DNA of 64,000 bases, taken from positions 248,001 to 312,000 of the forward strand of contig NZ_UAWH01000005.1 in assembly GCF_900447045.1 (NCBI RefSeq). The letters run 5' to 3'. The notes under the pieces were generated by a model. The model saw only the letters and a program-made list of their open reading frames with translations, made no database searches and had not been told where the DNA came from. The stretch is from Clostridium paraputrificum. GTDB taxonomy: Bacteria > Bacillota > Clostridia > Clostridiales > Clostridiaceae. A program made the position numbers and the translations under genes. This document shows positions 8,471 to 17,886 of the stretch, piece by piece (position 1 is the stretch's first letter; the number at the start of each line of letters is the position of its first letter).

Positions 8471-9109
8471 ATGAAAAAGAGAATTACTTTAGTCTTGTTA
8501 ATTATTTTATGTACAAGCATTATAAGTGGATGTACAAATTTAGACTATGATAAAGATGGACAAACTGTATATAATTATGAGGATGTAAAGGATACATTAA
8601 TAAGGTTTCATGTAATAGCAAATAGTGATACTGATGAGGATCAGAGTTTAAAGCTAAAGGTTAGGGATGAGGTTATTAATTATTTATATCCATATTTGAA
8701 GGACTCTGATTCAATAGAAAAATCAAGAAGTATCCTTTTAGAAAATGAAAATAAGGTAAAAGAAATTGCCAATAAAGTAATAACTGATAATGGCTATAAT
8801 TATAATGTTAAAATTGAGTTATCTCATGAGAATTTTCCAGAGAAGTCTTATGGTAATATAACTTTACCTCAAGGTCGATATGAAGCTTTTAGAATTATTA
8901 TAGGAAGTGGACAAGGGAAGAACTGGTGGTGTGTTATGTTTCCACCTTTATGTTTTATAGATGTCACTAAAGGAAAGGTGGAAGAAGATAAGAGTAAGGA
9001 AACTTTAGATTCTCAAATATTAAGTGATAAGAAAACAGAGGAAACAGAAGAAGATAAACCTGTAATCAAGTTTAGGATAGTGGAGTTTTTTAAAAGTATA
9101 TTTGGGTAA
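8471..9109 (+). CDS. spoIIR: Stage II sporulation protein R
   Basis: 212 residues. SpoIIR is exported from the forespore and activates the membrane protease SpoIIGA, which matures pro-sigma-E in the mother cell. Seen here: N-terminal hydrophobic segment (residues 5-20) ending in SIISGC, a lipobox-like sequence with Cys21; the family core TLIRFHVIANSD, LKLKVRDEV, YGNITLPQGRYEAFRI and NWWCVMFPPLCFID. The tail after about residue 170 is acidic and variable. The ribosome site lies inside a hairpin, and a sigma-F promoter is placed so that only its RNA leaves that site free. Confidence 0.94.
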   Translation: MKKRITLVLLIILCTSIISGCTNLDYDKDGQTVYNYEDVKDTLIRFHVIANSDTDEDQSLKLKVRDEVINYLYPYLKDSDSIEKSRSILLENENKVKEIANKVITDNGYNYNVKIELSHENFPEKSYGNITLPQGRYEAFRIIIGSGQGKNWWCVMFPPLCFIDVTKGKVEEDKSKETLDSQILSDKKTEETEEDKPVIKFRIVEFFKSIFG

Positions 9110-9196
9110 AATTACAATAAAAATAAATTACCACTTGATTAATAAATGTAATAATCATAAACTATAATTTGAATAAAGTTTTAGGAGGAAAAGAAT

Positions 9197-10177
9197 ATGA
9201 CTAGAGCATTAGCAATGATTTCAGGTGGTTTGGATAGTATTCTAGCTGCAAAGTTAATAAAAGATCAAGGTATAGAAGTGATAGGAATATGCTTTAAATC
9301 ATATTTCTTTAATGAAGAAAATGCAATAAAGATGACAAAGCAAATAGGAATCAGACTTGAGGTTGTAGATTTTTCAGAAGAGCAATTTGAAGTGGTGAAG
9401 AATCCAAAGCATGGATGGGGGAAAAATATGAATCCATGTATTGATTGTCATTCTTTAATGATGAAACATTCAGGAAGATTATTAGAAGAGTTTAATGCTG
9501 ATTTTATAATAACTGGAGAAGTATTGAATCAAAGACCTATGTCTCAAAATAGACAAGCTTTAAATATAGTTAAAAAGGAATCAGGATTTTCAAATAAAAT
9601 ATTAAGACCATTATGTGCTTTGAACCTTGATCCAACAGAGATGGAGATTAATGGATTAGTTGATAGAGAAAAGTTATTAAAGATTTCTGGTAGAAGCAGA
9701 AAACCACAAATGGAATTAGCAGAAAAGTGGGGGATAAAGGAATATCCATCTCCTGCTGGTGGTTGTAAACTTACAGAACCTAACTATTCTCTTAGATTAA
9801 GAGATGCTTTAAATAGAAACGAAAATCTAACTCAAAAGGAGATAGATTTATTAAGATTTGGTAGACATTTTATATCTTCTAATAATGTTAAAATAATTGT
9901 TACTAGAACTGCAGAAGAAGGAACTGAAATAAAGAAAATATTAAGTAAGGAAGATTTAGTGTTTTTACCATCACATTTTAATGGAGCTATGGCAATAATT
10001 CATGGTGATGCAAAGGACGAAGATAAAGAGCTAGCATGTAAGTTAGTTTCAAGATATAGTAAAGGAAGAGATGAAGCTGAAGTGGATGTTAAGTTTGGAA
10101 ACTTTGGTACTCCATTTAAAAATGAGTTGAGAGTAAAGCCAGCAACTGAAGAAGAAGTTTCTAAGTATTTGCTTTAA
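9197..10177 (+). CDS. PP-loop ATPase, tRNA thiolation (ThiI/MnmA-like) family
   Basis: 326 residues. N-terminal PP-loop SGGLDS (residues 9-14) binds ATP for adenylation, as in tRNA thiolases. Also seen: a CIDCH cysteine pair near residue 78, GEVLNQRPMSQ and SPAGGCKLTEP, typical of a compact clostridial family often labelled tRNA 4-thiouridine or 2-thiouridine synthase. The THUMP domain of true ThiI is absent, so the exact tRNA position is uncertain. Ribosome site AGGAGGA. It is 12 nt upstream of the DUF1934 gene and probably co-transcribed with it. Family sure, substrate inferred. Confidence 0.75.
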   Translation: MTRALAMISGGLDSILAAKLIKDQGIEVIGICFKSYFFNEENAIKMTKQIGIRLEVVDFSEEQFEVVKNPKHGWGKNMNPCIDCHSLMMKHSGRLLEEFNADFIITGEVLNQRPMSQNRQALNIVKKESGFSNKILRPLCALNLDPTEMEINGLVDREKLLKISGRSRKPQMELAEKWGIKEYPSPAGGCKLTEPNYSLRLRDALNRNENLTQKEIDLLRFGRHFISSNNVKIIVTRTAEEGTEIKKILSKEDLVFLPSHFNGAMAIIHGDAKDEDKELACKLVSRYSKGRDEAEVDVKFGNFGTPFKNELRVKPATEEEVSKYLL

Positions 10178-10189
10178 TAGGAGGAACAT

Positions 10190-10609
10190 ATGGAAAAGAA
10201 AGCGATTATAAGTATAGTCAGTAATGCTAGTATGGAAGATGGAGACGTTATTGAAGTAGTTTCTCCAGGAAAGTACATAAAAATGGATAGCGGATATAAA
10301 GCTGTTTATGAAGAAACAGAGATATCTGGTATGGAAGGAACAACTACAATTTTAACAATAAAAGATAAGGAAGTATTATTAGAGAGGGAAGGAACAACTA
10401 GCACAAAGATGTTGTTTAATGAAAAGGAACCTTCAGTATCTTTATACAATACTCCTTATGGAATGATGGAAATAACAATTAACACAAAGAAATTAAACGT
10501 TGAAGTTAATGATAATGGGGGGAATATTAAAATAGACTATGATATGGCTATTGCAGGTCAAGAAGTTTTAACAACCTCTTTATCATTAAATGTAAGGGCT
10601 AATAAGTAA
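10190..10609 (+). CDS. DUF1934 (YwiB-like) beta-barrel protein
   Basis: 139 residues, matching the DUF1934/YwiB family: small, beta-rich (lipocalin-like fold), no signal peptide, with the segments YKAVYEETEISGMEG.TTT and PYGMMEI near the middle, and a C-terminal DYDMAIAGQ. Function is unknown in the family. AGGAGGA lies 7 nt before ATG, and the gene follows the PP-loop ATPase at 12 nt, followed by a strong terminator. Confidence 0.85.
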   Translation: MEKKAIISIVSNASMEDGDVIEVVSPGKYIKMDSGYKAVYEETEISGMEGTTTILTIKDKEVLLEREGTTSTKMLFNEKEPSVSLYNTPYGMMEITINTKKLNVEVNDNGGNIKIDYDMAIAGQEVLTTSLSLNVRANK

Positions 10610-10622
10610 GGTAATATATATG

Positions 10623-10652
10623 GAGAAATTGTTTGTGCAATTTCTCTTTTTT
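10623..10652 (+). terminator. Terminator after DUF1934 gene
   Basis: Perfect 9-bp stem GAGAAATTG / CAATTTCTC, loop tttgtg, then six T. It is directly followed by repeat copy A. Confidence 0.9.
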
Positions 10653-10697
10653 AGTATCTAGACCAGTTATAAAATTTTAATTAACTTTTCTTTTTTA

Positions 10698-10750
10698 TGA
10701 CTTGGAGCTTGCGACGGAACGAGTAAAATAAATATTCACTCACCTTTTTT
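10698..10750 (+). repeat. Dispersed stem-loop repeat, copy A
   Basis: Core TGACTTGGAG, CTTGCGACGGAACGAGT, then AAAATAAATATT and CACTCACCTTTTTT. The inner stem ACTTG / CGAGT is kept through a G-T pair. The outer left arm seen in copies B, C and E is mostly lost here. Sits between the terminator of the DUF1934 gene and the next gene. Confidence 0.8.
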
Positions 10751-10847
10751 ATTGACAAAAATATATAAAAGTCTTTTATAGTGATTAGTATTTATATTAA
10801 ATGGAAATAATTTCTTATAGGTGATAATTGTAAGGGTGGTGTTTATT

Positions 10848-11135
10848 ATGAGTTTAGAAGATAGGTATTTAAAAATATTACATGTAATATGTACGTATTA
10901 TGGGATGAGTACAGATGATTTGATAAAGCTTCTAGAAGAAAGAGATAATAAATACTTACTATTATTATTACTAAAGAAATATAAATGTATGGATCAAGAA
11001 AAAGTTAAAGAAGTATTTAATGTTAAGAATAAAAGAACTATAACTAATAATGTGAGAAGAGCAGAGGAAAAATTATTAATAAATAGAGACTTTAGAAAAA
11101 AGTTTTTTGAAATGGAAGAAGACTTGTTAAAATAG
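10848..11135 (+). CDS. Small helix-turn-helix protein resembling DnaA domain IV
   Basis: About 95 residues from ATG 10848 (ribosome site AAGGGTGG); a longer GTG form from 10821 is open but lacks one. All-helical. The order YYGMSTDDL, then LLLLLLKKYKCMDQEKVKEVF, then KNKRTITNNVRRAEEKL recalls the C-terminal DNA-binding domain of DnaA, where TTV/TVSN residues contact DNA. No ATPase part is present. Target and role are unknown. It stands alone upstream of rho; a TTGACA at 10752 with a poor -10 may be its promoter. Confidence 0.6.
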   Translation: MSLEDRYLKILHVICTYYGMSTDDLIKLLEERDNKYLLLLLLKKYKCMDQEKVKEVFNVKNKRTITNNVRRAEEKLLINRDFRKKFFEMEEDLLK

Positions 11136-11250
11136 CCATTAATGATATAATTATTTTATAATCGTAGATGCATATCTATTTTCATCTCAAGTGCATTCGA
11201 AATTATTTTCACTAAGTTATTAATAATTTTATATTTTTGGAGGTGTCAAT

Positions 11251-12639
11251 TTGACCAAAGAACAATACGAGGATATGACTTTAGTAGAGTTAAAAGAAGT
11301 GGCTAAGTCATTAGAAATTAAGAACATATCAAAGTTAAAAAAGAGTGAACTTATAGATCAAATAATAGCAACAAAAGCTCATGCAATAAAAAAGGATGGG
11401 GTAGTTTTAAGAGAGAAGATTTCTCCTAAAAATAATGTTGTTAATAGTACTAATAGGGAAGAAGTAAGAAGTAGTGAGAAAAAAGAAGAGCTGAAAGCTA
11501 TGATAAATGATTCTCATATGGCTAGAGGAATACTTGAAATATTAGAAAATAATAATTTTGGATTTTTAAGATGTAAAAATTATTTAACAAGTAGTGAAGA
11601 TATATATGTTTCTCCATCCCAAATAAGAAGATTTAACCTGAAAACTGGAGATGAAGTTATTGGGAAGGTTAGAGAAGCTAAAGAGGGAGAAAAGTTTAAA
11701 GCTTTATTATACGTTGAAAAGGTAAATGGAGAACATCCTGAGAAGGCTATAGGAAGAAGAGCTTTTGAAAATTTAGTTCCAATATATCCAGCAGAAAGAA
11801 TTAGATTAGAGGGAAGTAATCCTTTAGATTTATCATCTAGAATGATGGATATAATATGTCCTATCGGTAAAGGACAAAGAGGAATAATCGTAGCACCTCC
11901 TAAGGCAGGTAAAACTACACTTTTAAAAAAGATTGCTCAAAGTATAACTAATAATAACCCAGAAGTTGTATTGATAGTGTTACTTATAGATGAAAGGCCA
12001 GAAGAAGTTACTGATATGCAAAGAAGTATAAATGGAGAGGTAATTTATTCTACATTTGATGAAGAACCGCAAAATCATGCAAAAGTATCACAAATAGTTT
12101 TAGAAAGAGCTAAGAGAATAGTTGAGCAAGGTAAGGATGTCGTAATCCTATTGGATTCTTTAACAAGGTTATCAAGAGCATATAACTTAACTATTACTCC
12201 AACAGGAAGAACTTTATCAGGTGGGTTAGATCCAGGAGCATTAATTATGCCTAAGAAGTTCTTCGGAGCTGCTAGAAATATAGAAGGAGGCGGTAGCTTA
12301 ACAATATTAGCTACAGCACTTGTTGATACAGGTTCAAGAATGGATGATATGATATTTGAAGAATTTAAGGGTACTGGTAATATGGAAGTACACTTAGATA
12401 GAAAGCTTCAAGAGAGAAGAATATTCCCTGCTATAGATATTTATAAGTCTGGTACAAGAAAAGAAGATCTATTATTAACAGATGAAGAAAAAGAAGTGGC
12501 ATATTCAATTAGAAAAGTTATGTACAGAGATGGAAATATTGAGAATATAACAGAGAAGCTAATTAATATGTTATCCAAAACAAAAAACAATAAAGAATTT
12601 ATACGTATATTTGAAAAAAGTGATATAGATAAGAAATAA
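11251..12639 (+). CDS. rho: Transcription termination factor Rho
   Basis: 462 residues. Rho is a ring ATPase that tracks along RNA and stops RNA polymerase. Domains: N-terminal Rho_N helices ([20 protein letters not shown]), a cold-shock-like RNA-binding fold (about 95-165, [24 protein letters not shown]), and the RecA-like motor with P-loop [11 protein letters not shown] at about 215-225, [28 protein letters not shown] and [13 protein letters not shown]. It starts with TTG at 11251 with GGAGGTG just upstream. The leader of about 115 nt carries no terminator. Convergent with the next gene. Confidence 0.97.
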   Translation: MTKEQYEDMTLVELKEVAKSLEIKNISKLKKSELIDQIIATKAHAIKKDGVVLREKISPKNNVVNSTNREEVRSSEKKEELKAMINDSHMARGILEILENNNFGFLRCKNYLTSSEDIYVSPSQIRRFNLKTGDEVIGKVREAKEGEKFKALLYVEKVNGEHPEKAIGRRAFENLVPIYPAERIRLEGSNPLDLSSRMMDIICPIGKGQRGIIVAPPKAGKTTLLKKIAQSITNNNPEVVLIVLLIDERPEEVTDMQRSINGEVIYSTFDEEPQNHAKVSQIVLERAKRIVEQGKDVVILLDSLTRLSRAYNLTITPTGRTLSGGLDPGALIMPKKFFGAARNIEGGGSLTILATALVDTGSRMDDMIFEEFKGTGNMEVHLDRKLQERRIFPAIDIYKSGTRKEDLLLTDEEKEVAYSIRKVMYRDGNIENITEKLINMLSKTKNNKEFIRIFEKSDIDKK

Positions 12640-12640
12640 A

Positions 12641-12678
12641 AAATAACTGGAAACTTAGTTTCCAGTTATTTTTTTTTC
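12641..12678. terminator. Bidirectional terminator between rho and the glycosyltransferase
   Basis: 13-bp perfect stem AAATAACTGGAAA / TTTCCAGTTATTT with T tracts on both strands; it serves two convergent genes. Confidence 0.9.
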
Positions 12679-13770
12679 TATAAGATTGTTAGCTAAATCT
12701 ACTATTGCTTTTATTGTATAGGTAGAAGCTAATTCTTTTAAATTTTTTTTAGCATCAATTAAATATTTAGGATTATCAATTAACATATCTATGAGATTAT
12801 TAATTTCTTTAACATTATTTATATAATATGCATATCCATTAGATGTTAAAAATTCAGTATTCTCCATTTCTTGTCCAGGAATTGCAAATGGAATTATTAA
12901 AGGAAGATTTTTTACTATTGCTTCACTTACAGTAAGCCCACCAGGTTTTGAAATTATTAAATCTGAATATTCCATAAATGAAGCTATATCATTTGAAAAG
13001 CCTAAAATATGAAGTTTCTTATCTATATAAGTGTTTTGAGATTTCTTTAATAAAGAGTATTTTAGTTTTTTATTTTTTCCACATACAACTGTTATTCTTA
13101 ATTTATGTTTATTATTTAAAAGCTCATCTAAGACATAAGATATATTTTTTAATCCCATACTGCCGCTCATTAATAATAAATTGAAGTACTCATCATCTTT
13201 AATTTCAGGTATCGTTTCATTTCTTTCAAAGAAACTTTCTCGTATAGGTATACCATAAGGAAAAATCTTTGAAGAATCTATACCCTGTTCTATAAGAGAG
13301 TTCTTAGTAAATTTACTACCAGTTATATAGGCATCAACAGATGGATGAATATATGTATAGTGTGCTTTGAAATCAGTAACCACAGAGATAAATGGTATCT
13401 TCATACCTTTTTTCTTTAATCTAGATATTATGTTAACGGTAAAAGGATGAGTACCAATTATTATATCAGGTTTTTTATCTTGAATGAGTTTGCTTAATTT
13501 TTTATCTGTTCCTCTAAAAACTAAAGGTAAAAACTTATATATAAATTTATGGTCAGTTAATTTATAAGCCCAGCCATATATCTTAGGAAACTTTGATGCA
13601 GATATTTCATAACCTTGAACTATAATGTCATTTAGAAACTTATTATTGCCTTCAAGGAAGTCATGCTTAATACATGTAAAGCCTTCAGATTCAAAAGTTT
13701 CTAATAATGAATTTGCAGCTTGATTATGCCCTTGACCTGTAGAAGTAGTTAAGATTAAAATTTTTTTCAT
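12655..13770 (-). CDS. MGDG-synthase-type glycosyltransferase (GT28)
   Basis: 371 residues. Related to UgtP and plant MGDG synthases, which move sugars from nucleotide-sugars onto diacylglycerol at the inner membrane face. Seen here: N-terminal KKILILTTSTGQGHNQAA (a glycine-rich acceptor-side loop), the acidic PDIIIGTHPF, and the C-terminal nucleotide-sugar site GFSNDIASFMEYSDLIISKPGG..SEA, then PGQEMENTEFL. No membrane span. Donor and acceptor cannot be read from sequence. Its stop codon lies inside the terminator shared with rho. Ribosome site is weak (GAGTGA). Confidence 0.85.
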   Translation of the reverse strand: MKKILILTTSTGQGHNQAANSLLETFESEGFTCIKHDFLEGNNKFLNDIIVQGYEISASKFPKIYGWAYKLTDHKFIYKFLPLVFRGTDKKLSKLIQDKKPDIIIGTHPFTVNIISRLKKKGMKIPFISVVTDFKAHYTYIHPSVDAYITGSKFTKNSLIEQGIDSSKIFPYGIPIRESFFERNETIPEIKDDEYFNLLLMSGSMGLKNISYVLDELLNNKHKLRITVVCGKNKKLKYSLLKKSQNTYIDKKLHILGFSNDIASFMEYSDLIISKPGGLTVSEAIVKNLPLIIPFAIPGQEMENTEFLTSNGYAYYINNVKEINNLIDMLIDNPKYLIDAKKNLKELASTYTIKAIVDLANNLIEKKITGN

Positions 13771-13870
13771 TTAATTCACTCGCTTTTATCATGTTATATA
13801 ATTCCTAGGTATAGTTTAACATGATTTATGTAAAAAATCTCAATGTTAAAGTAATTTTAAGAAAAAGAAA

Positions 13871-13897
13871 ATGGGAAAGACTAGTAGTCTTTCCCAT
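13871..13897 (-). terminator. Terminator after rpmE
   Basis: Hairpin ATGGGAAAGACT / AGTCTTTCCCAT, followed on the minus strand by a T-rich run. Confidence 0.85.
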
Positions 13898-13903
13898 AAT
13901 TTC

Positions 13904-14116
13904 TTACTTACCTTGGTTAAGGTTAAATCTCTTATTGAACTTGTCAACTCTTCCGCCGACGTTCACAGCCTTTTGCTTACCAGTGAAGAATGGGTGGCAT
14001 TTAGAGCATATTTCTACTTTAAGTTCGTCTTTAACTGAACCTGTTGTAAAAGTATTTCCACATGCACACTTAACCACAGCGTCGTGGTGGTATTCAGGAT
14101 GTATGCCTTCTCTCAT
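13904..14116 (-). CDS. rpmE: 50S ribosomal protein L31, zinc-binding type
   Basis: 70 residues. L31 bridges the two ribosomal subunits. The zinc-holding cysteines are all present (CAC near residue 17 and CSKC near 37-40), so this is the C+ form made when zinc is plentiful. Ends in the family signature [11 protein letters not shown]. Ribosome site AGAGGTG. It is transcribed alone from a good minus-strand promoter. Bacillus also has rpmE next to rho and tdk. Confidence 0.97.
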   Translation of the reverse strand: MREGIHPEYHHDAVVKCACGNTFTTGSVKDELKVEICSKCHPFFTGKQKAVNVGGRVDKFNKRFNLNQGK

Positions 14117-14173
14117 TTATTTCACCTCTTTCGAAATTGTCCACTAAATATGAACATCTTAAATAACTATTAG

Positions 14174-14202
14174 AGTATATCACAAGGTATATTTCGAGTC
14201 AA
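14174..14202 (-). promoter_or_regulatory. sigma-A promoter of rpmE
   Basis: On the minus strand TTGACT (14202-14197), 17 nt, TATACT (14179-14174). Confidence 0.85.
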
Positions 14203-14245
14203 GAAGAGGTAATTTTTAAAAGTACTTTTTAATCAATTTGTAAAA

Positions 14246-14254
14246 TGCTATAAT
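14246..14254 (+). promoter_or_regulatory. Extended -10 promoter of tdk
   Basis: TGC followed by TATAAT (14249-14254). The -35 region at 14226 is T-rich and poor, typical of extended -10 promoters. Confidence 0.65.
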
Positions 14255-14290
14255 TTTTATAACAAAAGATAAGAGGAGAGATTATTTTAG

Positions 14291-14881
14291 ATGAGTAAGT
14301 TATATTTTAGATATGGTGCTATGAATTCAGGTAAATCAACTCATTTAATGCAGGTGGCATATAACTATAAAGAAAGAGGAATGAGAGTTTTATTAATCAA
14401 ACCTTCTACTGATAAAAAGGGTGGAGATAGACTTGTTTCTAGATTAGGTGTTGAAGTAAAGGTTGATATGATTGTAGATAAAGATACAAGTATTCTTAGT
14501 GAAGTTAAGGAGAATGTAGAATTAAGTGGAAAATTAGATTGTATATTGGTGGATGAGGTACAATTTATGAAAAAGTATCAAATAGATCAATTATTTGAGA
14601 TAGCTGTTACCTTAGAAATTCCAGTAATATGCTATGGACTAAGAACCGACTTTAAGATGGAAGGTTTTGAAGGAAGTGAAAGACTTCTTTTAATTGCTCA
14701 TAGTATAGAAGAAATGAAGACTATATGTAAATGTGGGAATAAAGCTTTATTAAATGGTAGAAAGATTAATGGAAAATTTGTTTTTTCAGGAGATCAAATA
14801 GCTATTGATACAGTAGATAATGTCGAATATGAATCTTTATGTGGACAATGCTACTATAAATATAAAAATGAAGAGAAGTAA
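14291..14881 (+). CDS. tdk: Thymidine kinase
   Basis: 196 residues, type II thymidine kinase, which salvages thymidine to dTMP. P-loop GAMNSGKS at residues 9-16, Walker B-like LVDEVQFM, the substrate lasso region CYGLRTDFKMEGFEGS, and zinc cysteines (CKCG and CGQC) that tie the lasso. Ribosome site AGAGGAGAG. The stop is followed without a gap by the next start, so tdk and the yqhQ-prmC fusion are coupled, as tdk, prmC and prfA are in Bacillus. Confidence 0.97.
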   Translation: MSKLYFRYGAMNSGKSTHLMQVAYNYKERGMRVLLIKPSTDKKGGDRLVSRLGVEVKVDMIVDKDTSILSEVKENVELSGKLDCILVDEVQFMKKYQIDQLFEIAVTLEIPVICYGLRTDFKMEGFEGSERLLLIAHSIEEMKTICKCGNKALLNGRKINGKFVFSGDQIAIDTVDNVEYESLCGQCYYKYKNEEK

Positions 14882-16684
14882 GTGAGTGATAATATGAAAA
14901 GAAAAGATGTTGGGGGGCAAGCTGTTATTGAAGGAGTAATGATGAGAGGCTCTAAAGGAATGGCAATAGCAGTAAGAAAAGAAGATGGAGAGATTGATGT
15001 TAAAGTTGAAAAAGTAGTACCATTAACTAAAAAATATAAGTTCTTAAATATTCCACTTATAAGAGGGATATTTGTATTAGTTGATTCATTAAAAATAGGA
15101 ATGGATTCTTTAAATCATTCAGCTTCATTTATTGAAGAGGATGAAGATTATGAACCAGAATCAAAATTTGAAAGGCTATTAGATAGGTTTGAAGGATGGC
15201 TTAGAAAAAAATATGGAGAAAAAGCTGAAGATATAATTATGAGTATAACAATGGGGATAGCATTTTTACTAGCTATTGGATTGTTTATAGGATTACCTAC
15301 AGCTATAGCAACTATATTTAAAGGATTTGGTATTTCACCTATATTATTAAATTTAATAGAAGCTGCTATAAGGATATCAATCTTGATAATATATATATGG
15401 GGAATTGCAAAGTTAGATGATATGTATAGGGTATTTCAATATCATGGGGCAGAACATAAAACTATTTTTTGTTATGAGGCTGAAGAAGAACTTACAGTTG
15501 AAAATGTAAAGAGGTTTTCAAGATTTCATCCAAGATGTGGTACTAACTTTTTATTTTTAATTATGTTTGTAAGTGTGTTTATTTTCTCATTTACAGGATG
15601 GGGAGGATTTTTACAGAGGATAGTATTAAGGATATTATTAATACCAATTGTAGCTGGAATAACATATGAAATTATAAAGTGGTTAGGTAAAAGCAATGGT
15701 GTTATAGCTAGAATAATTTCTTATCCAGGACTAAAACTTCAGGGGTTAACAACAAGAGAACCAGATGATAAACAAATAGAAGTTGCAATAGCTTCATTAA
15801 AAGCAGCTGAAGGTATCGAAGAGAGGGAAAAGACAATAGGTGAGCTTTTAAATGAGGGGACTAAAATACTAGGAGATGCTGATATAGATACATCTAGATT
15901 AGATTCACAATTATTACTTGGAAAAGTTTTAGAAAAGGATAAATTATATTTGATTACAAATTCTACAGAAAAGGTATCAAATTCAAATAAGATAAAATAT
16001 TTTAATTTAATAAAAAAACGTCAAGATAAAATGCCTGTTAGATATATACTAGGAGAATGTGATTTTATGGGGTTAGACTTTTATGTAGAAGAAGGAGTGC
16101 TTATCCCAAGAAGTGATACTGAAGTGCTGGTAGAAGAGGTTCTGAAATTAATTCCTATAAACAAAAAATTAGAAGTATGTGATTTATGCTCTGGAAGTGG
16201 CGCAATTGGAATTTCATTAGCCCATTATAGACCTGATATTAAAGTTGATGAGATAGATTTATATCCAGTTCCAGAAAAGGTGACTAAAAAGAATATAATA
16301 AGGAATAATTTAGAAGATAGGGTGAGCTTTATAAAGAGTGATTTATTAGATGAAGTAATAAAAGTAAATAAAAGATATAATATCATTGTTTCAAATCCTC
16401 CTTATATAAAAGAAGAGGAAATAGAAACACTAATGGAAGACGTAAAGGATTATGAACCTAAAACTGCTTTAAGTGGTGGAGATGATGGTCTTGTATTCTA
16501 TAGAAAGATTGTAGAGCAAAGTAAAGAAACCTTATTAGAAGGTGGAATGCTTTGTTTTGAAATAGGATATGACCAAGGTGAAAGTGTAAAAAACTTGTTA
16601 GAAGAAAATAGATTTGTAGATGTTAAGGTGGTAAAGGACTTAGCAGGATTAGACAGAGTAGTATTAGGAAAGTTTGCTTGTTGA
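14882..16684 (+). CDS. prmC: Fusion: DUF1385 (YqhQ-like) membrane protein with PrmC release-factor methyltransferase
   Basis: 600 residues in one uninterrupted frame. Residues 1-310 are DUF1385/YqhQ: GGQAVIEGVMMRG at the start, two to four membrane spans, FQYHGAEHKTIFCYEA and HPRCGTNFLF. Residues 325-600 are PrmC, which methylates the Gln of the GGQ motif in RF1/RF2: an N-terminal helical part, LIPRSDTEVL, the SAM loop DLCSGSGAIGISLA and the catalytic NPPY at about 505-508. The target gene prfA follows. Start is GTG 14882, abutting the tdk stop, or ATG 14894; neither has a clear ribosome site. In Bacillus these are two separate genes. Confidence 0.9.
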   Translation: MSDNMKRKDVGGQAVIEGVMMRGSKGMAIAVRKEDGEIDVKVEKVVPLTKKYKFLNIPLIRGIFVLVDSLKIGMDSLNHSASFIEEDEDYEPESKFERLLDRFEGWLRKKYGEKAEDIIMSITMGIAFLLAIGLFIGLPTAIATIFKGFGISPILLNLIEAAIRISILIIYIWGIAKLDDMYRVFQYHGAEHKTIFCYEAEEELTVENVKRFSRFHPRCGTNFLFLIMFVSVFIFSFTGWGGFLQRIVLRILLIPIVAGITYEIIKWLGKSNGVIARIISYPGLKLQGLTTREPDDKQIEVAIASLKAAEGIEEREKTIGELLNEGTKILGDADIDTSRLDSQLLLGKVLEKDKLYLITNSTEKVSNSNKIKYFNLIKKRQDKMPVRYILGECDFMGLDFYVEEGVLIPRSDTEVLVEEVLKLIPINKKLEVCDLCSGSGAIGISLAHYRPDIKVDEIDLYPVPEKVTKKNIIRNNLEDRVSFIKSDLLDEVIKVNKRYNIIVSNPPYIKEEEIETLMEDVKDYEPKTALSGGDDGLVFYRKIVEQSKETLLEGGMLCFEIGYDQGESVKNLLEENRFVDVKVVKDLAGLDRVVLGKFAC

Positions 16685-16710
16685 AAATAGCGAAGATTAT
16701 ATGATATAAT
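16681..16710 (+). promoter_or_regulatory. sigma-A promoter of prfA
   Basis: TTGAAA (16681-16686, overlapping the prmC end), 18 nt, TGA then TATAAT (16705-16710), an extended -10. Confidence 0.75.
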
Positions 16711-16746
16711 ACTAAAATGTGAAAAAATGAAGTACGGAGTGATATC

Positions 16747-17829
16747 ATGTTATTAGATAAATTAGCTTTCATAGAAAATAAGTATGATGAATTATCTGTA
16801 AAGATAAGTGATCCATCAATAATGGCCAATCAAAATGAATGGAGAAAGCTTTGTAAAGAGCATGCCGAGTTAGAAATAATAGTTAATGCATATAGAAATT
16901 ATAAACAAGTTACTGAGGATCTAGAGGCTAATAAAGAGATGTTAGCAGAAGAAAATGATAAAGAAATGAGAGAAATGCTTCAAGAAGAAATTTCTGATTT
17001 AACTGCTAGAGAAGAAGAATTAGAAAGAGAAATTCAAATTTTATTATTACCTAAGGATCCTAATGATGATAAGAACGTATTCGTCGAAATTAGAGGAGGT
17101 GCTGGTGGAGACGAAGCAGCTCTATTTGCAGCAAACCTATTTAGAATGTATACAAGATATGCAGAAAACAATAGATGGACTGTTGAATTAATGAGTGCTA
17201 ATGAAACTGACATTGGTGGTTTTAAAGAAGTAGTATTCATGATTAAGGGTAACGGAGCATATTCAAAGCTTAAGTACGAAAGTGGAGTTCACAGAGTACA
17301 AAGGGTTCCAGATACTGAATCAAGTGGTAGAATTCATACATCAACTGCAACAGTTGCAGTTTTACCAGAAGTTGATGACGTAGAAATAGAAATTAACGAA
17401 AAAGATTTAAAGATAGACGTATTTAGAGCATCAGGAAACGGTGGACAATGCGTTAATACTACTGACTCAGCTGTAAGAATGACTCACTTACCAACAGGTT
17501 TAGTAGTTTCATGTCAAGATGAAAAGTCTCAGTTAAAGAATAAAGAAAAAGCTTTAAAAATATTAAGAGCTAGACTTTATGAACAAGCAGAAGCAGAAAG
17601 AAATGCAGGCATTGCTGAAGATAGAAAGAGTCAAGTTGGTACAGGGGATAGAAGTGAAAGAATAAGAACTTATAACTATCCTCAAGGTAGAGTTACAGAT
17701 CACAGAATAGGATTAACTCTTTATAAGCTAGAGGCCTTCTTAAATGGTGATATAGATGAAGTGGTAAATGCACTTATAACTGCAGATCAAGCTGAAAAAA
17801 TGAAACAAATGGGAAATACAGATATGTAA
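16747..17829 (+). CDS. prfA: Peptide chain release factor 1
   Basis: 360 residues. RF1 reads UAA and UAG stops. The tripeptide anticodon region shows PDT ([14 protein letters not shown]), the RF1 type, in contrast to SPF in the RF2 gene at 49931. The catalytic GGQ lies in [15 protein letters not shown], the substrate of PrmC encoded just upstream. Ribosome site is weak (ACGGAGTGAT). Confidence 0.97.
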   Translation: MLLDKLAFIENKYDELSVKISDPSIMANQNEWRKLCKEHAELEIIVNAYRNYKQVTEDLEANKEMLAEENDKEMREMLQEEISDLTAREEELEREIQILLLPKDPNDDKNVFVEIRGGAGGDEAALFAANLFRMYTRYAENNRWTVELMSANETDIGGFKEVVFMIKGNGAYSKLKYESGVHRVQRVPDTESSGRIHTSTATVAVLPEVDDVEIEINEKDLKIDVFRASGNGGQCVNTTDSAVRMTHLPTGLVVSCQDEKSQLKNKEKALKILRARLYEQAEAERNAGIAEDRKSQVGTGDRSERIRTYNYPQGRVTDHRIGLTLYKLEAFLNGDIDEVVNALITADQAEKMKQMGNTDM

Positions 17830-17837
17830 TATTAAAG

Positions 17838-17868
17838 AAAGCCTTGCATTTAAAAATGTAGGGCTTTT
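17838..17868 (+). terminator. Terminator after prfA
   Basis: 13-pair stem AAAGCCTTGCATT / AATGTAGGGCTTT with G-T pairs, then a short T run. Confidence 0.8.
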
Positions 17869-17886
17869 ATGCTAGTGGGGGATGGT

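Noticed and set aside
10803-10812. Sigma-F -10 (GGAAATAATT) before the small HTH gene
   Set aside because: No GYATA-like -35 at 14-15 nt; the match is likely chance in AT-rich DNA.
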